From Cohnella phaseoli (GTDB lineage: Bacteria > Bacillota > Bacilli > Paenibacillales > Paenibacillaceae): a stretch of DNA of 64,000 nucleotides. The stretch spans positions 166,040 through 230,039 of the forward strand of contig NZ_QRDZ01000012.1 of NCBI RefSeq assembly GCF_003386235.1. The letters are read 5' to 3'. Position 1 is the stretch's first letter, and each line of letters starts with the position of its first letter. A program made the position numbers and the translations under genes. The notes under the pieces were generated by a model. That model made no database searches. It was given only the letters and a program-made list of their open reading frames with translations, and was not told the origin of the DNA. Of this stretch, positions 8,463-16,466 are shown piece by piece.

Positions 8463-9806
8463 ATGGCTAACGACAATGGGCAAACGGCCGCTAAAAATCG
8501 GCAGGACATTTTGGCGGCGCACGATCCGCGCAGCGAATGGTTCACGGAGGCCAGGTTCGGGCTGTATATTCACTGGGGGCTGTACGCCTTGGGCGCGCGT
8601 CATGAATGGATGCGATCCCGGGAATTTCTGAGCAATGAGGAGTACGAAAAATATTTCCGGCGCTTCGACCCCGATCTGTACGATCCGGCCAAGTGGGCCA
8701 AGCTGGCTGCCGATGCCGGGATGAAATATATGGTGGTAACGACCAAGCACCACGAAGGCTTCTGTTTGTGGGATTCCAAGCTGACCGAATACAAGGCGAC
8801 CAACACGCCTTACGGCAAGGATTTGCTGCGACCGATGCTGGAGGCTTTCCGCTCGGAGGGCGTCCGAACCGGGCTGTACTATTCGTTGCTGGACTGGCAT
8901 CATCCCGACTATACGGTGGATGTGAAGCATCCGATGCGTTACAACAAGGAATACGTCGCGATGGACGCGCAGCGGAACTGGCAGAACTATGTGGATTATA
9001 TGCATGGACAGACGCGAGAGCTGCTGACGGAATACGGCGATATCGACGTACTGTTCCTCGATTTCTCCATTCCTTCCGAAGAGGGCTTCCCGGGAAAAGG
9101 AAAGGAAGAGTGGCAGAGCGAGCGGTATGTAGACATGGTGCGTTCGCTGCAGCCGAATACGCTGATTAACGACCGGCTCGGCGTGCCGGGCGATATTACG
9201 ACACCGGAGCAGTATCAGCCGCGGGAGTGGATCAAGGTCGACGGCAAGCCGGCGCTGTGGGAAGCCTGCCATACGTTCAGCGGCTCGTGGGGCTATTATC
9301 GCGACGAGGAATCTTGGAAAAGCACGGAGCAAATTCTTCGTATGCTGATCGACACGGTGAGCAAGGGCGGCAACTTCCTGCTGAACGTCGGTCCCAATGC
9401 TCGCGGCGAGTTGGACGAACGGGCGGTCGAGCGGCTGGAGGAGATCGGCGTGTGGATGAGGAAGCATGAGCGTTCCATTCACGGCTGCACGGCTGCGCCG
9501 GCCCATCTGCCGCCATGTCCGGAGGATTGCAGGTTTACGTACAATCCGAAGACGAATCGGCTATACCTGCATCTGTTCGCATGGCCGTTCAAGCAGATTC
9601 ATCTGGCTGATTTCTCCGGAATGGTGGAATACGCTCAACTGCTGGACGACGCTTCGGAGATTCGCATGGTGGCAGGCGAGAAGAAGCTGACGATGGAGGC
9701 GGGCGCGTTCGACGAAGGCCGTCCGGCTAATATGCTGACGCTGCAGCTGCCGGTCAAGAAGCCTAAGGCGACGATACCGGTCATCGAGCTGTTTTTGAAA
9801 GGCTAG
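8463..9806 (+). CDS. Alpha-L-fucosidase, GH29
   Basis: A 447-aa enzyme without a signal peptide, so it acts on imported substrates. GH29 hallmarks are RFGLYIHWGLYA near the N-terminus, VVTTKHHEGFCLW, and YYSLLDWHHPDY. Asp200 in DVLFLDFS is the likely nucleophile by position (retaining mechanism). A C-terminal beta-sandwich follows from about 345. The ATG at 8463 has AAGAGGAGGAGC upstream. Its stop codon TAG lies inside the terminal repeat of a MITE-like element starting at 9802, so the last residues may have been altered by that insertion. Confidence 0.92.
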   Translation: MANDNGQTAAKNRQDILAAHDPRSEWFTEARFGLYIHWGLYALGARHEWMRSREFLSNEEYEKYFRRFDPDLYDPAKWAKLAADAGMKYMVVTTKHHEGFCLWDSKLTEYKATNTPYGKDLLRPMLEAFRSEGVRTGLYYSLLDWHHPDYTVDVKHPMRYNKEYVAMDAQRNWQNYVDYMHGQTRELLTEYGDIDVLFLDFSIPSEEGFPGKGKEEWQSERYVDMVRSLQPNTLINDRLGVPGDITTPEQYQPREWIKVDGKPALWEACHTFSGSWGYYRDEESWKSTEQILRMLIDTVSKGGNFLLNVGPNARGELDERAVERLEEIGVWMRKHERSIHGCTAAPAHLPPCPEDCRFTYNPKTNRLYLHLFAWPFKQIHLADFSGMVEYAQLLDDASEIRMVAGEKKLTMEAGAFDEGRPANMLTLQLPVKKPKATIPVIELFLKG

Positions 9807-9970
9807 GGCGTGTAGGCAAACCCGCTCAGGGGCATCTATCACCGCCTTTTCGCTCCCTGCTTCGTCACTTTTGCTTGACGTACCCCCGGTACGCCTTCAC
9901 AAAAGTTCCTTGCATGGAACGAAAATTCGGCCAAATCTGCTGTCCTCGGAGTATGTATACACGCCCTAGC
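9802..9970. mobile_element. MITE-like 169-bp element with 13-bp perfect terminal inverted repeats
   Basis: GCTAGGGCGTGTA at 9802-9814 is repeated as TACACGCCCTAGC at 9958-9970. The interior holds further symmetry, including GTACC-CCC-GGTAC at 9880-9892 flanked by CTTTTG/CAAAAG, so the whole element can fold. It has no coding capacity and sits between two co-oriented genes of the fucosidase operon. It may be a non-autonomous transposable element or a mobile hairpin affecting the transcript. Confidence 0.65.
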
Positions 9971-9999
9971 GCGCGAACGGAGAGAGGGAGGAAATGATC

Positions 10000-11073
10000 A
10001 TGAAAAAAAGATACCGGATGGGCGTCATTGGATTGGGAGAAGGCCGCAGCATTATGTCGGCCGCGTTGCACAGCGAGCGGTTCGAGCTGGCGCAGGTATG
10101 CGATCTGAATGAGGAGCTGTGTCGCCAGCGGGCGCAGGAGTTCGATTTTCACCGTTGGACGACCTCTTACGAGGAGATGCTGGCCAATGACGAGATCGAC
10201 GTCATCGCGATCTATACGCCGGACCAGCTTCACTTCACACATATTAGGCAGGCGGTTGAGGCCGGCAAGCATGCGATCTGTACGAAGCCGGTGCTGCCTT
10301 CGCTTGACGACGCCGCGAAGCTGCTCGCCTTTATGAAGCAGACGGATCGTAAGCTGTTTATCGGCCAGAGTACGCGTTATTTCGAGCCGATGCTTCATCA
10401 GCGCCAGGATTTCGAAGCAGGCAAGCACGGCGAACTGTCGGTCGTGGAGACGCACTACATTACGGATGGGCGCTGGTTTCTGGATAAGGGCTGGAGCAGG
10501 CAGAAAGGCTTCAGTTGGTTCCATGGCTTTATGATTCACGCGGTCGATCTCGTACGTTGGTACATTCCCGACGTATCGGAGGTGTCCGGGTTTGCGCGGA
10601 CGAGCGCCAATACGAAGGCTTTCGGGCTGGAGGCGTGGGATTCGCTGCGTTTTATCGCCCGTAACGAAGCGGGACAGATCGCAACGATGGCCGGGGATTA
10701 CGCGCTGCCTACGCTTGGTCAGCACGCCCAATCGCAAATCGGCTGCGTTCTTCGCGGGACGCAGGGCGTAACGCGGGCGGAATACTCGAACCTGACGTAT
10801 TACACGCATTTTGCCGGAGAGGGGCCTAAGGTGCATTCCTTTGACGACAAGGAGCCGTATTACTTCCGATTTGAGAACAAGAGCCATCATGCCGGAGAAT
10901 ACCAGAACTACATCGAATACTTCGCGGATTGCCTGGATCGGGGCGAAGCGCCGCTGCCGGACGCGCGGGAGGCGGTTCATACGCTGGCGTTGATGGAAGC
11001 GATGACCAGAAGCGTACAGCGCGGAGGACAGCCCGTCAAGCTGGCCGAGGTGATCGCCGAGTACGGATTGTAG
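10000..11073 (+). CDS. Gfo/Idh/MocA family oxidoreductase
   Basis: About 357 aa. The N-terminal Rossmann domain has GVIGLGEGRSIM and an acidic residue (CDLNEE) for NAD(P) ribose binding. The usual EKP motif is TKP (ICTKPVLPSLDDA), followed by the alpha/beta C-terminal domain with the IHAVDLVRWY catalytic-helix region. It probably oxidises or reduces a sugar or sugar derivative released by the neighbouring fucosidases. ATG 10000 is preferred over ATG 9994 because GGGAGG ends about 8 nt before it. The GH95 gene follows closely. Confidence 0.88.
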   Translation: MKKRYRMGVIGLGEGRSIMSAALHSERFELAQVCDLNEELCRQRAQEFDFHRWTTSYEEMLANDEIDVIAIYTPDQLHFTHIRQAVEAGKHAICTKPVLPSLDDAAKLLAFMKQTDRKLFIGQSTRYFEPMLHQRQDFEAGKHGELSVVETHYITDGRWFLDKGWSRQKGFSWFHGFMIHAVDLVRWYIPDVSEVSGFARTSANTKAFGLEAWDSLRFIARNEAGQIATMAGDYALPTLGQHAQSQIGCVLRGTQGVTRAEYSNLTYYTHFAGEGPKVHSFDDKEPYYFRFENKSHHAGEYQNYIEYFADCLDRGEAPLPDAREAVHTLALMEAMTRSVQRGGQPVKLAEVIAEYGL

Positions 11074-11096
11074 AAGGAACGGGAGGCGTCGAGCCG

Positions 11097-13505
11097 ATGG
11101 AACTGAAGTACAACCGGCCCGCCGAAGCGTGGACCGAGGCTCTGCCGGTCGGCAACGGCAGGCTTGGCGGTATGGTATTCGGCGGGATTGAGCAGGAGCG
11201 CGTCAGTCTGAACGAGGATACGCTGTGGTCGGGTTATCCGCGCGACTGGAACAATCCGAAGGCTTTGCAGGTCCTTCCCGAGGTGCGGCGGGCCGTACGG
11301 GAAGGCCGGTACGAAGACGCCGAGCGGCTCAGCAAAGCGGGCATGATGGGGCCTTACACGCAGGCCTTCATGCCGCTCGGCGATTGGCATATTCGTTTCT
11401 ATCACGGCCATTTCGCCGACGATTACCGTCGCTCTCTGAATCTGGAGGACGCCAGCGCGACGGTCAGCTACGAAATCGGCGGGGTCCGCTACACTCGGGA
11501 GCTGATCGCTTCGCATCCCGATCAGGCGCTGGCGTACCGGATTGCCGTGAATCGGCCGGGCAAGCTTGTTTTGAAGGCGTGGCTGGACAGCCCGCTTCGC
11601 TCGACGACGGCCTGGCAGGACGGCGGGGAAGACGAGGCGTTCTATGCCGTACAGGGCGACTGTCCGTACGAAGTCAGCCCGAACTATGTGCACGATCCGG
11701 AGCCGGTTAAGTACGATTCGGAAGCGAACGGCCGCACGATCGCGTTCGAGGGTCGGCTGGCGTGTCGGACGGATGCCGGAGCAAGGCTGAAGGTCGATCA
11801 TACGGGCATCTACATCGAACAGGCGACGGAGGTTGTTTTTTTCTTTGCTGCGGGGACGAGCTTTGCCGGCTTTGACCGGATGCCGGACCGCGCGACGTTC
11901 CCGCCCGGCGAGCTGGCGGAGCGGCGGCTGCGAAAGGCGATGCAGAGATCGTTCGCGGAGCTGAAGCGGCGGCACGAGGACGATTATCGGCCGCTGTTTC
12001 AGCGCGTCCGTTTTCGCCTGCGTTCCTCCTTGCCCGAAGAGGTACGGGAATGGACGACGGACGAACGACTTCGGCAATACGGGGCGGACGATTCGGAGCT
12101 GGCGGCGCTGTTTTTTCAATACGGCAGGTATTTGCTTCTGGCTTCCTCCCGTATCGGCACACAACCGGCCAATTTGCAGGGCATCTGGAATCCGCATATC
12201 CGGCCGATCTGGAGCTGCAACTATACGCTGAACATCAATCTGCAAATGAATTACTGGTTGGCGGAAACGGCCAATCTGGGCGAATGCCATGAGCCGCTGC
12301 TGCAGTTCGTCGAGGATCTGTCCGTCACCGGCGAGGAGACTGCCCGCATTCATTACGGCTGCAGAGGCTGGACGGCGCATCACAATTCGGACTTGTGGCG
12401 GCAGTCCGCTCCCCCCGGCAACTACGGGGACGGCAATCCGCTGTGGGCGAATTGGCCGATGGGCGGGATTTGGTTGTGCCGGCATCTGTGGGAGCATTAT
12501 TTGTTCACTCGGGATGAGAGGTTTCTGCGAGAAAAGGCATATCCGGTGCTCAGGAAAGCGGCTCTGTTCTGCCTGGACTGGGTACAGTTGAACGAGGCCG
12601 GAGAGTATATGACCAACCCCTCCACCTCTCCCGAGCATCGCTTCCGGCTGCCGGACGGCAGAACGCCGGCGTTAACGGTCGCTTCCACGATGGATGTCAG
12701 CCTTATCCGAGAGCTGTTGGCTCATTGCCTAGAGGCGTGTGAGCGGCTGGGTCTGGAAGACGAGCTTCTTCCGGAGATGAGGAAGGTGCTGGAGGGACTG
12801 CCCGCAACGAAGATCGGCAGCCGCCAACAAATTCAGGAATGGTATTACGATTTCGACGACGAGGACGAGGAGCATCGCCACGTATCGCATCTCTACGACC
12901 TGTTTCCCGGCGCGGCTTGGGGCGAGAACAGGCAGATGCATTTGTTCGAGGCGGCCAAGCGTACGCTGGAGCTGCGGGGAGACGGCGGCACGGGCTGGAG
13001 CATCGGCTGGAAAATCGCCCTGTGGGCGCGTCTTCGCGACGGCAACCGCGCTTTCGACATCGTGCGTCGCCTGCTGGTCGAAGTCGAGGACGACGGCGTT
13101 ATGGACTTCCATCGGGGCGGCCTGTACGCGAATCTGTTCGTCGCGCATCCGCCGTTCCAAATTGACGGCAACTTCGGGGCAACAGCTGGAATCGTCGAGA
13201 TGCTGCTGCAATCGCACGAAGACCGGCTTGACTTGCTGCCGGCTCTGCCGGAAGCCTGGCAGGAGGGCGAAATCAGCGGGCTGAAGGCGAGGGGCGGGCT
13301 TACTGTCGATTTGCGTTGGGAGCTCGGCAAGCTGACATATGCTCGCATTGTCGCTCCGTCGGCTCAACCGCTGCGCGTGGCTTACAGGTATCCCGTTCAG
13401 GTGCTGTCCGCCGAGACAGGCGAACCGTTAACGGAGCAAGCCGCATTGGAGCATGAGATTACCGCGCTAGAAGGCCGGATCTATGTGATCCGACCGGCGG
13501 AGTGA
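11097..13505 (+). CDS. Alpha-L-fucosidase, GH95
   Basis: An 802-aa inverting alpha-1,2-L-fucosidase family member (some members act on alpha-L-galactosides). The N-terminal beta-super-sandwich starts with EALPVGNGRLGGMVFG. The (alpha/alpha)6 barrel contains TLNINLQMNYW (Asn379 and Asn381), STSPEHRF (Glu513) and FQIDGNFGATAG (Asp690). By family comparison these match the catalytic Asn pair, Glu and Asp. No signal peptide is seen, so it is intracellular. ATG 11097 follows GGGAGG. With the GH29 gene upstream, the operon carries both a retaining and an inverting fucosidase. It is the last gene before an IS remnant. Confidence 0.94.
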   Translation: MELKYNRPAEAWTEALPVGNGRLGGMVFGGIEQERVSLNEDTLWSGYPRDWNNPKALQVLPEVRRAVREGRYEDAERLSKAGMMGPYTQAFMPLGDWHIRFYHGHFADDYRRSLNLEDASATVSYEIGGVRYTRELIASHPDQALAYRIAVNRPGKLVLKAWLDSPLRSTTAWQDGGEDEAFYAVQGDCPYEVSPNYVHDPEPVKYDSEANGRTIAFEGRLACRTDAGARLKVDHTGIYIEQATEVVFFFAAGTSFAGFDRMPDRATFPPGELAERRLRKAMQRSFAELKRRHEDDYRPLFQRVRFRLRSSLPEEVREWTTDERLRQYGADDSELAALFFQYGRYLLLASSRIGTQPANLQGIWNPHIRPIWSCNYTLNINLQMNYWLAETANLGECHEPLLQFVEDLSVTGEETARIHYGCRGWTAHHNSDLWRQSAPPGNYGDGNPLWANWPMGGIWLCRHLWEHYLFTRDERFLREKAYPVLRKAALFCLDWVQLNEAGEYMTNPSTSPEHRFRLPDGRTPALTVASTMDVSLIRELLAHCLEACERLGLEDELLPEMRKVLEGLPATKIGSRQQIQEWYYDFDDEDEEHRHVSHLYDLFPGAAWGENRQMHLFEAAKRTLELRGDGGTGWSIGWKIALWARLRDGNRAFDIVRRLLVEVEDDGVMDFHRGGLYANLFVAHPPFQIDGNFGATAGIVEMLLQSHEDRLDLLPALPEAWQEGEISGLKARGGLTVDLRWELGKLTYARIVAPSAQPLRVAYRYPVQVLSAETGEPLTEQAALEHEITALEGRIYVIRPAE

Positions 13506-13547
13506 ATTGGCTTTCGATATCGGATCCAGACCCTCATGGGCAGGAAG

Positions 13548-13770
13548 AGGCTATCCCAAAAGTAAGTTCTAGCTCACTTTTAGAACAGCTTGCTTGAGAA
13601 AAAAAGGTTCCTAAATGAAAAATGACGGCGTTAAGGGTGCTGACCCTGCGCCGTCATTTCGTGTTTTAGGTCTACTGCGGCCTTCTTGAGCAAATTATGG
13701 GCAAGCGAAAGCCATCCGATCTCTAAGCTTACTTGTTCAAAGTTAATCTGATTGCACGTTTTTCAGATCC
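13548..13770 (-). mobile_element. Remnant of an IS1182-type insertion sequence (right end)
   Basis: Reading the minus strand, a transposase C-terminus is followed by about 80 bp of non-coding DNA ending in TACTTTTGGGATAGCCTC, which looks like an IS terminus. The rest of the element is missing. A strong hairpin (AATGACGGCG/CGCCGTCATT, 13621-13660) overlaps the transposase stop. The remnant separates the fucosidase operon from the next operon. Confidence 0.6.
13631..13762 (-). pseudogene. Transposase C-terminal fragment (IS1182-like)
   Basis: A 43-codon minus-strand open stretch ends at TAA (13631-13633). It includes SLEIGWLSLAHNLLKKAAVD, a sequence typical of the extreme C-terminus of IS1182-family transposases. 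Reading upstream meets a TGA at 13763-13765, and no other transposase domains can be read, so the gene is dead. Identification rests on one short motif recognised by eye. Confidence 0.6.
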
Positions 13771-13810
13771 GTGTTTGCACCGTGCAGAGGCTGACAAACG
13801 GGGTAGAAAA

Positions 13811-13847
13811 GTAAAAGAGTATCTATTTTCATGTAAAGAAGTATCTC
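13811..13847 (+). promoter_or_regulatory. Direct repeat at 22-bp period, candidate activator (YesN-type) site
   Basis: GTAAAAGAGTATCTA (13811-13825) and GTAAAGAAGTATCTC (13833-13847) are 15-bp direct repeats one 22-bp step apart. AraC-type regulators often bind two such same-face half sites. The pair lies about 65-100 bp upstream of the first gene of an operon that itself encodes a YesN-type regulator. A possible -10 (TAGAAT, 13871-13876) follows with no clear -35, as expected for an activated promoter. Confidence 0.4.
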
Positions 13848-13910
13848 TACAAATCGACAACAGCGGAGAATAGAATGAATTTAGTGCCAGAATGAGAGGA
13901 AGAGATACGT

Positions 13911-16442
13911 TTGAATATTCGACATAGTCTGGATGAGGTTGAGCGTTTATCCTTTAATCCCGGTTCCATACCCTTCAGCGGGAAATCCATAGGTGTTAGA
14001 ATGGAAAGAATAACTCCCCAAGTTTCATCGGAATCGGGTTTTGCCCGGAAATACGTATTGGATGATCAATGGTTCATCGCCGAGCATTCCGAGGAAACGA
14101 ACGGGCCGGCGGGGGAGTGGTGGCCGGCTGTCGTTCCTGGAAGCGTTCACACCGCATTGATGAATGCCGGAATCATTCCCGATCCCTATGTAGGGAAAAA
14201 CGATTCGATTGCAAGAGCTCAGAGTTTCCGCACATGGTGGATTAAAAAAGAATTCGAGATTCCGGCCGATTTCGCAGCTATGCGAATTGTATTCAACGGG
14301 GTATGCGACTCCTGCACGGTTTGGTTCAACGGGCATCAAATTGCTGACAATCAAGGCATGTTTACTTCTTTCGAGTTCGATCTGACCGACAAGGTGTTAC
14401 GCAAAGGCCGCAGCACCTTGTTGGTTAGACTGGAATCGGCGCCTTACCGGATCAGTACGGGAGAGCCCAACCCATACTGGATCGGCATGAACGTGGGATG
14501 GATGGATACGGTAATCTTTAATAACGTGTACGGTTGGCACTATATCGATGTGCCGGCCACAGGCATTTGGAGAACGGTAGTTCTTGAAGAGAAACCTCAT
14601 GTGGAGATCAAAAATCCTTTTATTGCAACAAAAGACTACATGACCGGCACGATGAATTTGTCTGCTGAGCTGGAGGGAGGGGTACATGAGCGGGAAGGCA
14701 CGCTGCGTATCGAAATTGAGCCGGATAATTTCGAGGGAAATTCATTCGGCATTGAATATGAAGTCCGGCCGTCCGAGAACGAGCCGGAGCTGCATTTTGA
14801 GTTTCAAATTCCTGAACATCGGCTATGGTGGCCTAACGGGTTGGGCGATCCCCATCTGTACCGCATGACCCTCAATTTTATGCCGAAGAAAGGTATCGGT
14901 GACCGGAAGCAGGTCATCTTCGGGATAAGGAAGGTTCAATTCGGTCCATTGCCGGGAGGACCGGATCCCGAGATATACAACTGGGCTTTGCAAGTGAACG
15001 GCAGAGCTCTCTTTGCCAAAGGAACCAACTGGTGTACGATTGACGCTTTAATGAGATTCGATAAGAGGAGATACGCTCGGTTTATGGATATGGCCCGACG
15101 TTCTCACATTCAATTGATGCGCGCTTGGGGGGCGGGATTGCCGGAAACGGACGAGTTTTACGACTTGGCCAATCGCATGGGCATCATGATCTATCAAGAG
15201 TGGCCGACGGCCTGGGACAGTCATAAAGTTCAACCGATTCCGATTCTGGAGAAGACGGTAAGACAAAATATGATGCGTCTGCGCAATCATCCGTCGCTCA
15301 TTCAATGGGGCGGCGGCAACGAGTCGCCCGATCCGACAGGCGTAGCGATAGATATGATGGGGCGTTTAAGCTATGAGCTGGACGGGACCCGAGCATTCAG
15401 ACGCACACAGCCGTGGGGAGGCAGCTTGAACAATTACGATGTCTATTGGGGACGTCAGTCCCTGGATCGGAATTTGCAGCTGGAGTCGCCGTTTCTCGGC
15501 GAGTTCGGTCTAGCCTCGGCTCCGAACCTGGAGTCGGTAAAGAAATATATTCCGCGACACGAGTGGGGAGCATGGCCGCCTCCGCCGTTCGGGACCTTCG
15601 CCCATAAGACCCCGGTGTTTAATCGCAATGAAGATATGAGTAGGCTGTCGCACTATGTTGCCGATTTTATCGATAACAGCAGCATGGCTGCATTCGTGCT
15701 GGGAACGCAGCTTGCTCAGACTACCGGACTGCGCCATACGCTCGAATTGGCCAGAACCCGCTGGCCGGAAGCGGCAGGGGTTGCCTTCTACAAACTGAAC
15801 GATAACTGCCCATCTGTCTCCTGGTCGATTGTCGATTGGTATGGCGCTCCTAAACTCGCTTATTATTTTGTTCAGGATGCCTATTCGCCGCTTGCTGCCG
15901 TAGTTCTGCTGGACGGCTTGAATCCTGGGGATTCTCCGATGGAAGCGCCTGTTTTTATTCTGGATGATTCCAGTTGTCTCGCCGGTCAAAACTGGGAGGT
16001 TGAAGTGACGGCATTCGGTTCGACGCTGCGGGAAGTGAAAAAGACGAGTTTCCGCGGACGTGGCGCGATCCACGTTCGTCGGCAGGTTGGCCAGTTCTCG
16101 TTAACGAAGGAGCAAATGAATCATACGCCTTTGTTTATTGTGAGCGAACTGCGCCTGGAGGGTGCGCTCCGATATCGGTCCTTCTACTGGCTGAATTATT
16201 TAGCCGACCGAGGCTGTCTGTTCCGTCTGCCGAGAACAACGCTCCAAAGCGAACGGCATCCCGGGAAAATCACAATCCGAAACACGGGCAGCCTGCCTGC
16301 CGTAGGCGTGAACATGAGTTCTCCCCATTCAGACGAATTGACAATAGAGGACAATTTTTTCTGGATGAATCCGGGGGAAACGAGAGAGGTCGACATAAGC
16401 GGGGATCGGGATGTCTCTTTGCAAGCTTGGAATGTCGATTGA
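13911..16442 (+). CDS. GH2 glycoside hydrolase, beta-mannosidase/exo-glucosaminidase-like
   Basis: An 843-aa cytoplasmic enzyme with the GH2 order: sugar-binding jelly roll (about 50-240, with ATGIWRTVVL), Ig-like domain, and TIM barrel from about 350 (GRALFAKGTNWCTID, RAWGAGLPETDEFYD). Glu471 in WGGGNES is the acid/base and Glu531 in LGEFGL the likely nucleophile. The barrel resembles mannosidase and glucosaminidase branches rather than LacZ. The start is TTG 13911 behind GAGAGGAAGAG; ATG 14001 is an alternative. It is the first gene of a long operon. Exact substrate unknown. Confidence 0.85.
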   Translation: MNIRHSLDEVERLSFNPGSIPFSGKSIGVRMERITPQVSSESGFARKYVLDDQWFIAEHSEETNGPAGEWWPAVVPGSVHTALMNAGIIPDPYVGKNDSIARAQSFRTWWIKKEFEIPADFAAMRIVFNGVCDSCTVWFNGHQIADNQGMFTSFEFDLTDKVLRKGRSTLLVRLESAPYRISTGEPNPYWIGMNVGWMDTVIFNNVYGWHYIDVPATGIWRTVVLEEKPHVEIKNPFIATKDYMTGTMNLSAELEGGVHEREGTLRIEIEPDNFEGNSFGIEYEVRPSENEPELHFEFQIPEHRLWWPNGLGDPHLYRMTLNFMPKKGIGDRKQVIFGIRKVQFGPLPGGPDPEIYNWALQVNGRALFAKGTNWCTIDALMRFDKRRYARFMDMARRSHIQLMRAWGAGLPETDEFYDLANRMGIMIYQEWPTAWDSHKVQPIPILEKTVRQNMMRLRNHPSLIQWGGGNESPDPTGVAIDMMGRLSYELDGTRAFRRTQPWGGSLNNYDVYWGRQSLDRNLQLESPFLGEFGLASAPNLESVKKYIPRHEWGAWPPPPFGTFAHKTPVFNRNEDMSRLSHYVADFIDNSSMAAFVLGTQLAQTTGLRHTLELARTRWPEAAGVAFYKLNDNCPSVSWSIVDWYGAPKLAYYFVQDAYSPLAAVVLLDGLNPGDSPMEAPVFILDDSSCLAGQNWEVEVTAFGSTLREVKKTSFRGRGAIHVRRQVGQFSLTKEQMNHTPLFIVSELRLEGALRYRSFYWLNYLADRGCLFRLPRTTLQSERHPGKITIRNTGSLPAVGVNMSSPHSDELTIEDNFFWMNPGETREVDISGDRDVSLQAWNVD

Positions 16443-16466
16443 AGATGAGACCTGGAGGGTGGAGCA

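Noticed and set aside
13619..13662. Terminator for the GH95 gene
   Set aside because: The strong stem is part of the IS remnant around the transposase stop and has no T-tract on the plus side.
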